DNA of 45,580 bases, taken from positions 1-45,580 of the forward strand of contig CAZMHN010000004.1 in assembly GCA_964566145.1 (NCBI GenBank), written 5' to 3'. Made by a program: the position numbers and the translations under genes. The stretch is from CAZMHN01 sp964566145 (lineage in GTDB: Bacteria; Patescibacteriota; Patescibacteriia; Veblenbacterales; UBA10138). The notes beneath the pieces are model-generated. The model saw only the letters and a program-made list of their open reading frames with translations. It made no database searches and had not been told where the DNA came from. Shown here in pieces: positions 39,402 through 45,580 of the stretch; positions within the stretch are counted from its first letter, which is position 1; each line of letters opens with the position of its first letter.

Positions 39402-40817
39402 TCAATGCGTGAGTTCTTGTCTGTGCGGCAGTAGCTTCAGGTACCACAACGCGCCAAGCCAGAGCGCCGAGCCCAGGACGATTTTGATTATGAGCGTCAC
39501 CGGCAGTGCCAGCCCTAGGCAAAGTGCGAGTGTGGCCAGGATTAGTTTTGGCCATCGTCTGGGCGACGGGGTCAGGCCCCAGCGCCGGAGGAGCCACAAA
39601 CTGCCCGCGGCCATGGCTACTTCTACGGCCACGGTGGCCCAGGCCGCGGCCCAGTACGAGTAGCGCGGAATGAATACGAAGTACATGATCAGCGCCCCGG
39701 CCGCCGCTATGGCATAGAGCGGTATGACGCGGGTTTGTTTGCCCAGCGCGAAGATGAAGTATCCGGTGGCGTTGCCGATGAATATGGCGGCGATAGCCAG
39801 AGAAAGCACGGCCAGCACCGCGCCAGCCGCGGCGAAGTCGGCTCCAGCGACCAAAGTCATGAGCGGCGTGCCGACCATGATGCTGCCGGCAACGGTGGCG
39901 AGGCCGCCTGCCAGGAGTGCGTCGAGCGAGCCGTGGAACAGCGAGGTAAGACCGGGCCGGTCATTCATGGCCAGGCGTCTGGCGGCCAAGGGCAGCACGA
40001 GTCCGCCGATAATGCCCGGTACCACCAGCAGAACTTCTAAAACTTTGTACGCCGCGCCGTATATGCCCACGGCTTCGGCCGGCCAGTAGGCGGCCAGGAT
40101 GAGCGTGTCGAGTTTGAGATAAAGAAGGTTCAGGATGATGGTCACTGCCGCCGGCCAGGTCAGGTTCCACAAGTATCCCCACACCTCCCGTTCAATGAGC
40201 CAGTGAAAGCGTATGAGGCGTTTGGCCGAAAACAAAGTAATGACCGCAGTTGCGGCGCTCGAGGCTATGAGCACCGTGAGGTAGCCGGCCACCGGCAGGC
40301 GCCAGGCGGCGGCCAGTACCGTGCCGGCGAACAGCACGGTGCGCCCGGTGAGTTCGGCTGAAACCAGCCAGCCGCTCTTGAGCTTGGCTTGGAACACCGC
40401 GGAGAAGCACTGCGAAAAGCTGGTGAGGAAGAACGCGCTGTTCGTGATGAGTATGCCGAACTTCACCGTCGGCGGGTAGGGCAGGAACAGTGCCACAGCC
40501 GGAGCCAGGGCGAAAGCCAAGCCGGCCGTCACGACGCGAAACGACAGCAGGTTCGACAACAGGCGTTCGGGCGAGTGTTTGGCTTCGCCCAGTGCCCGTC
40601 CTGCGGTCATGGTGAGCCCGAAGTCCACGAGGATGCCTATGAACTGCAGGAACGTTACCGCGGTGGTGTATTCGCCGAAGCCGCCGGCACCCAAGGCGCG
40701 CGCCATGATGGCGACCACCCCCAAGCCCAAAGCGACCGATACGGCCTTGCCCAAAAGTTGCAAGGCTGTGTTGGCGCCAAGCGCACTTGGGCTAAATTCA
40801 GGCTGGCTTCCATCCAT
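39402..40817 (-). CDS. Oligosaccharide flippase family protein (Wzx/MVF-like)
   Basis: 471 aa with about 12-14 TM helices across the whole length. Near the N-terminus ALGANTALQLLGKAVSVALGLG and ARALGAGGFGEYTTAVTFLQF match the polysaccharide-transporter (RfbX/Wzx) superfamily, as do SSAATAVITLFSAKRL and EAVGIYGAAYKVLE. It would flip a lipid-linked oligosaccharide across the membrane, feeding the glycan cluster upstream. Its start overlaps the alkyltransferase-like gene by 20 nt. A MurJ-like role is possible but less likely from the motifs. Confidence 0.85.
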   Translation of the reverse strand: MDGSQPEFSPSALGANTALQLLGKAVSVALGLGVVAIMARALGAGGFGEYTTAVTFLQFIGILVDFGLTMTAGRALGEAKHSPERLLSNLLSFRVVTAGLAFALAPAVALFLPYPPTVKFGILITNSAFFLTSFSQCFSAVFQAKLKSGWLVSAELTGRTVLFAGTVLAAAWRLPVAGYLTVLIASSAATAVITLFSAKRLIRFHWLIEREVWGYLWNLTWPAAVTIILNLLYLKLDTLILAAYWPAEAVGIYGAAYKVLEVLLVVPGIIGGLVLPLAARRLAMNDRPGLTSLFHGSLDALLAGGLATVAGSIMVGTPLMTLVAGADFAAAGAVLAVLSLAIAAIFIGNATGYFIFALGKQTRVIPLYAIAAAGALIMYFVFIPRYSYWAAAWATVAVEVAMAAGSLWLLRRWGLTPSPRRWPKLILATLALCLGLALPVTLIIKIVLGSALWLGALWYLKLLPHRQELTH

Positions 40818-41112
40818 AGCGTTTGAGGTCTATCCAGAAATTACCCTCTTTTTCATCGACCTGCACTCCTTCGGCTCTAAGCAGTCCGGCCTGGAGTTCT
40901 TTGGAGGCCCTGAGGTTCTCGATGGATATCATGCCTTCTCGGTTTATGACCCGTTGCCAAGGTACGTCGTCCGGGCACGCGTTCAGCGCCCAGCCCACCA
41001 GCCTGGCCGCTTTGGGCTTGCCCAAGAGAGCCGCCACCTGGCCGTAGGTGGCCACGCGCCCCCTTGGTATGCGCCGTACAGCGCCGTAGACCGTGTCGTA
41101 GAAGTCGCTCAT
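40798..41112 (-). CDS. Alkyltransferase-like (ATL) DNA repair protein
   Basis: 104 aa of the MGMT (Ada C-domain) fold. Helix-turn-helix region VYGAVRRIPRGRVATYGQVAALLGKPKAARLVGWAL. The active-site PCHR of true O6-alkylguanine transferases is PWQR here (VPWQRVINREG), the Cys-to-Trp change that defines ATL proteins, which bind O6-alkylguanine and hand it to nucleotide excision repair without removing the alkyl group. Functional loss of transfer activity follows from the family, not from an assay. A TATACT -10 lies 13 nt before the ATG. Confidence 0.93.
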   Translation of the reverse strand: MSDFYDTVYGAVRRIPRGRVATYGQVAALLGKPKAARLVGWALNACPDDVPWQRVINREGMISIENLRASKELQAGLLRAEGVQVDEKEGNFWIDLKRYGWKPA

Positions 41113-41125
41113 GTCTTACGCTGTC

Positions 41126-41131
41126 AGTATA
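41126..41131 (-). promoter_or_regulatory. -10 box of the ATL gene, short leader
   Basis: Minus strand TATACT (41131-41126) ends 13 nt upstream of the ATG at 41112, implying a leader of about 6 nt. No clear -35. Confidence 0.45.
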
Positions 41132-41134
41132 GCG

Positions 41135-41162
41135 AAAAGCCGGGCCGGCGCACCGCCGGACC
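41135..41162 (-). terminator. Terminator after tRNA-Gly
   Basis: Minus strand hairpin with core CCGGCG-3-CGCCGG, extended by two G-C pairs past one mismatch, followed by GGC and TTTT. GC-rich stem with a short T-tract; it separates tRNA-Gly from the ATL gene. Confidence 0.6.
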
Positions 41163-41187
41163 GGGGGGTTTCCGTTCCTGCGGTCAG

Positions 41188-41258
41188 AGCGGGTAGCGGG
41201 AGTCGAACCCGCGTCATCAGCTTGGAAAGCTGAGGTAATACCGTTATACAATACCCGC
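41188..41258 (-). tRNA. tRNA-Gly(TCC)
   Basis: Minus-strand cloverleaf: acceptor GCGGGTA/TACCCGC, anticodon stem TCAGC/GCTGA with loop TTTCCAA (anticodon TCC), and T-loop TTCGACT. CCA not encoded. Confidence 0.94.
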
Positions 41259-41271
41259 TCGGGCCGCACGA

Positions 41272-41439
41272 CTACCTGTTCAGCCACTCCCGCTTCTGTT
41301 CCAGATCCTGCCGCAGGAGTTCCAGGTACGGCGCAGGCCTCCCCTGGTTTTTGAGCTGTAGCGATTCGCCGAACAGCCACAATCCATAGACGATGGCCAC
41401 GCCCGCCAGGGCGGCGAGAAAAATGACGACATGTTTCAT
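41272..41439 (-). CDS. Tiny single-span membrane protein within the tRNA cluster
   Basis: 55 aa: starts MKHVVIFLAALAGVAIVYGL, one TM helix (residues about 4-22), then an amphipathic, charged C-terminal helix LELLRQDLEQKREWLNR that could form a coiled coil. It lies between tRNA-Phe and tRNA-Gly on the same strand, about 30 nt after tRNA-Phe. No Shine-Dalgarno is clear. The charge pattern and clean TM support it as a real gene, but its function is unknown. Confidence 0.45.
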   Translation of the reverse strand: MKHVVIFLAALAGVAIVYGLWLFGESLQLKNQGRPAPYLELLRQDLEQKREWLNR

Positions 41440-41469
41440 AGTGCGTCGGACTAACGCATGGGCACCTCG

Positions 41470-41544
41470 TGGTGCCTGGGGTCAGAATCGAACTGACGAC
41501 GCCAGCCTCTTCAGGGCTGCGCTCTACCACTGAGCTACCCAGGC
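41470..41544 (-). tRNA. tRNA-Phe(GAA)
   Basis: Minus-strand cloverleaf: acceptor GCCTGGG/CCCAGGC, anticodon stem CAGCC/GGCTG with loop CTGAAGA (anticodon GAA), and T-loop TTCGATT. CCA encoded. Confidence 0.96.
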
Positions 41545-41574
41545 TCCACGAACCGCCCATCCGCGAAGGAAAGA

Positions 41575-41651
41575 TGGTCGGGGATGCCAGATTCGAACTG
41601 GCGACCTCCTGCTCCCAAAGCAGGCGCGCTAGCCAACTGCGCTAATCCCCG
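41575..41651 (-). tRNA. tRNA-Pro(TGG)
   Basis: Minus-strand cloverleaf: acceptor CGGGGAT/ATCCCCG, anticodon stem CCTGC/GCAGG with loop TTTGGGA (anticodon TGG), and T-loop TTCGAAT. CCA encoded. Confidence 0.96.
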
Positions 41652-41667
41652 CCTGTCAATGAACTTC

Positions 41668-41742
41668 TGGTGGGTCGTACAGGACTCGAACCTGTAACCA
41701 ACTGCTTAAGAGGCAGCTGCTCTACCATTGAGCTAACGACCC
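41668..41742 (-). tRNA. tRNA-Lys(CTT)
   Basis: Minus-strand cloverleaf: acceptor GGGTCGT/ACGACCC, anticodon stem GCTGC/GCAGT with loop CTCTTAA (anticodon CTT), and T-loop TTCGAGT. CCA encoded. Confidence 0.96.
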
Positions 41743-41797
41743 GCGCATGCGCCATCATCGGCTGGCGCCTCCGGAAGGATTCCGTTCCGGGTAGCGC

Positions 41798-41817
41798 CGA
41801 ACGGCCGTATCCGTTCG
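41798..41817. repeat. Spacer hairpin in the tRNA cluster
   Basis: CGAACGG-6-CCGTTCG, a perfect 7-bp stem, inside a 137-bp spacer between tRNA-Arg and tRNA-Lys. The overlapping repeat CGCCGAACG / CGTTCGGCG gives an alternative longer stem. The spacer also contains TTCGAATCCCC, a T-arm-like string on the plus strand, without a full tRNA. It may be a processing signal or a tRNA remnant. Confidence 0.4.
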
Positions 41818-41879
41818 CGTTCGGCGGCCGCTCGCCTGTGGGTTCCAGGCTCGCTCCTACCCTTCGAATCCCCAAATAG

Positions 41880-41954
41880 TGGTGCCCCCGGAGGGATTCG
41901 AACCCCCAATAGCTGGTCCGAAGCCAGCCGTGATATCCATTTCACCACGAGGGC
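41880..41954 (-). tRNA. tRNA-Arg(TCG)
   Basis: Minus-strand cloverleaf: acceptor GCCCTCG/CGGGGGC, anticodon stem GCTGG/CCAGC with loop CTTCGGA (anticodon TCG), and T-loop TTCGAAT. CCA encoded. First tRNA of the cluster. Confidence 0.95.
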
Positions 41955-41980
41955 TCGCAACCCTTTCGTGTAGTAATTCG

Positions 41981-42009
41981 TTATTACAATGTATGCCGCA
42001 CCTTGTCAA
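41981..42009 (-). promoter_or_regulatory. Promoter of the tRNA cluster
   Basis: Minus strand TTGACA (42009-42004), 17-nt spacer, TAATAA (41986-41981), about 27 nt before tRNA-Arg(TCG). It probably drives Arg-Lys-Pro-Phe, the small ORF and Gly. Confidence 0.65.
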
Positions 42010-42063
42010 AGCTACATCACGGTAGCATGAAGCATGCCCCGTTTCAAGGCCGGGCGGGAGCGT

Positions 42064-43101
<1,038 letters not shown>

Positions 43102-43136
43102 ACGTATCTAAGCGTACCGTTTCGAGCTAAAAAGGT

Positions 43137-43487
43137 CTAGGCGCTTTCCCCAAAGTACAGCTCCTGGAGCGCCCGCTTCAGCGCGGCCACGGAAGGCGCC
43201 GCATTGCTCCGGCCGTTCTCGAAGTACGGCCGGCCGATTCCCAGCCCGCGCTTTCCCGTGCGCCGCGCGTGCGGGTCAATGTCGATTCCGTCCACGTGTA
43301 TGGTCGGTGAGGCGAAGAATCCGTATTCATGGGCCTGGTCCATGGTATCCAGGGGTATCGCTTTGGGTTCTTCGGCCAGGCCCAGTTCTTCCATGGCTTG
43401 CTTTAGGTTCGCAAGCGCCTCCTGCCAAGCCTTGCAGTCGCGAACGTACAGAAGCTCTATGCCTTCATTGGGGTTGGCTTGGTTCAT
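43137..43487 (-). CDS. Thioredoxin-fold protein with a single Cys
   Basis: 116 aa. Shape of the small thioredoxin-like/DUF2703-type proteins: IELLYVRDCKAWQEALANLKQAMEELG, then GFFASPTIHVDGIDIDPHAR where SPT includes the cis-proline. The usual CxxC is reduced to one Cys (DCKAW), so classical disulfide exchange is unlikely. Possibly a metal or thiol carrier. It shares an ATGA overlap with the glycoside-hydrolase-like gene. Confidence 0.7.
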   Translation of the reverse strand: MNQANPNEGIELLYVRDCKAWQEALANLKQAMEELGLAEEPKAIPLDTMDQAHEYGFFASPTIHVDGIDIDPHARRTGKRGLGIGRPYFENGRSNAAPSVAALKRALQELYFGESA

Positions 43488-44509
43488 AATTCTTTCTCAA
43501 GGGCCGCCCCCGAGTATACGTTTTTGGGGTTCCACAGCATCCAGCCGCGGCCATGCCCGGCGTCCAGAGTGGCCTGCATCTGTGCGCGCACCATGTCGGG
43601 CGTGTAGGTGGCTCCCAGGTGGAAGTCCTGGAGCCACGGCCGCACAACCGTGTTCGGGGCGTTCTCGAACAGGGATTTTCCCTTCTCGAGCGTACTGTAC
43701 ACCACGCGGTAGGGGTCGGCGGCGGGGTTCTTGAGTCCGAAATTGCCGCTCCGGTAGTGCGACGGGTATACCATGGGCGACACTATGTCCACCTCCGGCG
43801 CGAGCAGGCTCATGCGTTGGCCAGTACTGCCGCCGGTGTCCCTTAGGAAGGTTTCGCCGTAGACGTCTATGGAAAGCATGGCGCCCGGGTATCCGGCTTT
43901 TAGTCTTGGGTTTAGCCACGAGAGGAAATCACGCAGTATCTCTTCCTTTGGTACAGTTTCGTCCCACGAAGGATAAATGGCATTCTTCACGTCTCCGTCG
44001 GTCGGGAACCGGATGTAGTCCAGATTCACTTCGTCGAAGCCTAAGCCCAAAGCCTGGCGCATGAGCGCTAGGTTGTACTCCCAGACTTTTTCGTCGGCCG
44101 GGTCCACCCAGGCACGTCCGCCCTTGTCTTTCCACAGCGCGCCGCTGGCGCGTTTCAGCGCCAGCTCAGGCCGCTTCTGGGCCAGGTCGTCGTCCTGAAA
44201 CACCACATGCCGCGCAATGACCCACGCGCCTTCCGCATGCAGTTCCTCCACGACCGTCTTCAGCGTCTCGTCCATCTTGGGACCGAACGGCTCTTTGGTG
44301 TTTATAACTGCGGCGTTGAGCTCGGTGTCGCGGATGAGTTGCCTTAGCTCGTTCATTCGTCCGGCAAGGTGCGCGGTGGATGACGTCACGTAAATCGCCT
44401 TCACCTCTTGGGGCATGCGGCGAATCGGCGCTTCCGGCAGGGGAGATAAAGGCGCTACGTATCTGGCCGTGAATGCGGCCAGGAGCGTGAGAAATGCCAG
44501 GCCGGACAT
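43484..44509 (-). CDS. Putative glycoside hydrolase, DUF4015 family
   Basis: 341 aa TIM-barrel enzyme. N-terminal signal-anchor-like helix (LAFLTLLAAFTA), then VKAIYVTSSTAHLAGRMNELRQLI, LNAAVINTKEPFG, GFDEVNLDYIRFPTDGD (probable acid/nucleophile region), MLSIDVYGETF, VDIVSPMVYPSHYRSGNFG and RPWLQDFH. The family is related to GH13-like folds and is common in cell-envelope contexts of CPR and Firmicutes. The substrate is not known; it could trim an envelope glycan. Confidence 0.88.
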   Translation of the reverse strand: MSGLAFLTLLAAFTARYVAPLSPLPEAPIRRMPQEVKAIYVTSSTAHLAGRMNELRQLIRDTELNAAVINTKEPFGPKMDETLKTVVEELHAEGAWVIARHVVFQDDDLAQKRPELALKRASGALWKDKGGRAWVDPADEKVWEYNLALMRQALGLGFDEVNLDYIRFPTDGDVKNAIYPSWDETVPKEEILRDFLSWLNPRLKAGYPGAMLSIDVYGETFLRDTGGSTGQRMSLLAPEVDIVSPMVYPSHYRSGNFGLKNPAADPYRVVYSTLEKGKSLFENAPNTVVRPWLQDFHLGATYTPDMVRAQMQATLDAGHGRGWMLWNPKNVYSGAALEKEL

Positions 44510-44558
44510 GATGGTCGTCTAAAGTCGGTATAAGAGCGGTCTCTACTCGGCCGTCTGG

Positions 44559-45580
44559 TCAGCCAGCCAGAAGCACGCTACCCGCGTAGTACCCGCCGAG
44601 AGCCATAAGCAAAAGCCCGGCCGCTAGGGTGCTCCATAGCGTGAACTTGGGCGAGGTCATCCAAAGCGACAGCTTCCACACCGCCACGCCGAAAACAATG
44701 AGCTCGTCCAATAGATAGAATACTAGGAACAAGGACATGAGCCCAAGCGAAGCGGCGGTCGAAAGGCTAGCCTCTGCCAGGGCGCCGGCGAATACCAGCG
44801 GTACGGCGGCCGAGCACGGGAATTCAACCGCAGTCACGACGGCGGCAAAGACAAGCACCGTCCCGGCCAAAGCCAGCAGGCCGGCCCGGTTTTGGAAGGC
44901 TTGTTGCACCAGACGGCTTGCTTTGCCTATCATCGGCATGCCTTGGGCGTCGCATGCCACCCCCTCTTTCCGCATGCGTGCGAACTCCCTGAGGAAATAC
45001 AAGCCTCCTCCAATGCCGATCAGCCCGACCACCAGTCCCAGGGTCCCCAGGTGGGGCGCCAGTATCTTGAACAATCCGTACCAGGCAAAAATGAGCGCGC
45101 CGTATACCAGGGCGGTCGTGAGTATGAACAGTCCGCCCAATAGCGCCATGCGCCTGCGGCTGCCCATGGCGAGCACAAGTGACAGGATGAGCACCAGGGC
45201 CCCTAGAGAGCATACGTTGAACCCGTCTATGAATCCAAGTGTTACGGCCAGCATCGGCAGAGGCTTGTCCTGCTTCGCTTCTTGGCGCGGTTCCGGCTGT
45301 GGTGTGCCTGCGGAAGGCGACTGTTCGGTGTCTTCGCCCACAGTTTCTGGAAGGGCGGCATCCTGAACCGGCGGCGCGGGCGGAATGGCGGCGGCGCTTG
45401 TGCCAATGAGCCGCAGTGCGGTTTGGCGTATGTCCTGGCCCACTGATTCATCAAACCCCACCAGCACCCGGCCGTCTATGATGGTGATGGGAACAGGCCC
45501 GAAGTTTTCCATTTCATCAAGCTCCTTGAGCCTTTGTTCCAAAAGCGCCACGTTTTCCTGGCTGGTTACGCTGTAGCGTA
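44559..45580 (-). CDS. Glutaredoxin-like domain fused to CcdA/DsbD-like transmembrane domain (partial)
   Basis: The 5' end is beyond the window. In-frame codons continue upstream of the GTG at 45551 as RYSVTSQENV, matching the second half of a glutaredoxin (VPITIIDGRVLVGFDE near the cis-Pro loop). After a disordered Pro/Glu/Ala linker come about 6 TM helices with the paired cysteines of the CcdA/DsbD fold: FIDGFNVCSLGAL and AVEFPCSAAVP. It would carry reducing equivalents across the membrane. It could serve the Cys-rich pilins; that link is inference. Confidence 0.8.
   Translation of the reverse strand, partial: RYSVTSQENVALLEQRLKELDEMENFGPVPITIIDGRVLVGFDESVGQDIRQTALRLIGTSAAAIPPAPPVQDAALPETVGEDTEQSPSAGTPQPEPRQEAKQDKPLPMLAVTLGFIDGFNVCSLGALVLILSLVLAMGSRRRMALLGGLFILTTALVYGALIFAWYGLFKILAPHLGTLGLVVGLIGIGGGLYFLREFARMRKEGVACDAQGMPMIGKASRLVQQAFQNRAGLLALAGTVLVFAAVVTAVEFPCSAAVPLVFAGALAEASLSTAASLGLMSLFLVFYLLDELIVFGVAVWKLSLWMTSPKFTLWSTLAAGLLLMALGGYYAGSVLLAG

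Noticed and set aside
41743..41879. Extra tRNA in the spacer between Lys and Arg
   Set aside because: Only a T-arm-like TTCGAATCCCC is present; no acceptor, D-arm or anticodon arm can be drawn around it.

Overview
The window looks like the replication-origin region of a Candidate Phyla Radiation (Patescibacteria, probably Parcubacteria-like) chromosome of fairly high GC. The grounds are the rpmH-rnpA-yidD-yidC / dnaA-dnaN arrangement, many very tightly packed genes with ATGA overlaps, a family of two-helix pilin-like proteins typical of CPR genomes, a bactofilin, and TGA used as an ordinary stop (standard bacterial code, not the UGA-Gly code of Gracilibacteria/SR1). The lineage call is inference; no rRNA is present to test it.

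Left arm (1-17.4 kb), almost entirely minus strand and pointing away from dnaA: an nfo-MBL hydrolase-inositol monophosphatase operon (the last gene is broken by an N-run), then tig, the proton-pumping pyrophosphatase hppA, nusA, yraN, a small membrane protein, a methyltransferase and rnhB. A five-gene redox operon follows: CsoR/CstR-like repressor, thioredoxin, thioredoxin reductase, glutamate dehydrogenase-type enzyme and CoA-binding protein, driven by a near-consensus promoter overlaid by a 26-bp dyad. Next to it lie a perfect parS site, a degenerate second parS, three tRNAs and an AT-richer tagA/wecG glycosyltransferase. Then come a bactofilin, a degenerate lipid-kinase-like protein, a PRC-barrel protein, yidC, yidD, rnpA and rpmH.

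Core (17.4-24.8 kb): dnaA, a G-free, C-rich intergenic stretch with DnaA-box-like repeats (candidate oriC), dnaN, a class A penicillin-binding protein with an Ig-like C-terminus, tyrS, ruvC and yebC.

Right arm (25.5-45.6 kb): a plus-strand surface-glycan cluster (phosphoglucose/phosphomannose isomerase, an STT3-like GT-C protein, two paralogous multi-span proteins, a GT2-methyltransferase fusion, and a dolichol-phosphate-mannose-synthase-like domain fused to a third copy of the multi-span module). It is followed on the minus strand by galU, a sugar-binding lipoprotein and five pilin-like genes, three of which carry cysteine-rich, knottin-like tails. Then come a lipid-linked-sugar flippase, an alkyltransferase-like DNA repair protein, a five-tRNA cluster containing a tiny membrane gene, pilT, a thioredoxin-fold protein, a DUF4015-type glycoside hydrolase and a partial glutaredoxin-CcdA-like fusion cut by the window edge.

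Themes: cell-surface construction (pilins, glycans, flippase, PBP, bactofilin), disulfide/thiol chemistry (Trx system, thiol-type regulator, CcdA-like protein, Cys-rich exported domains), and promoters of an extended -10 type placed very close to start codons. No CRISPR array, transposase, phage gene or rRNA was seen.
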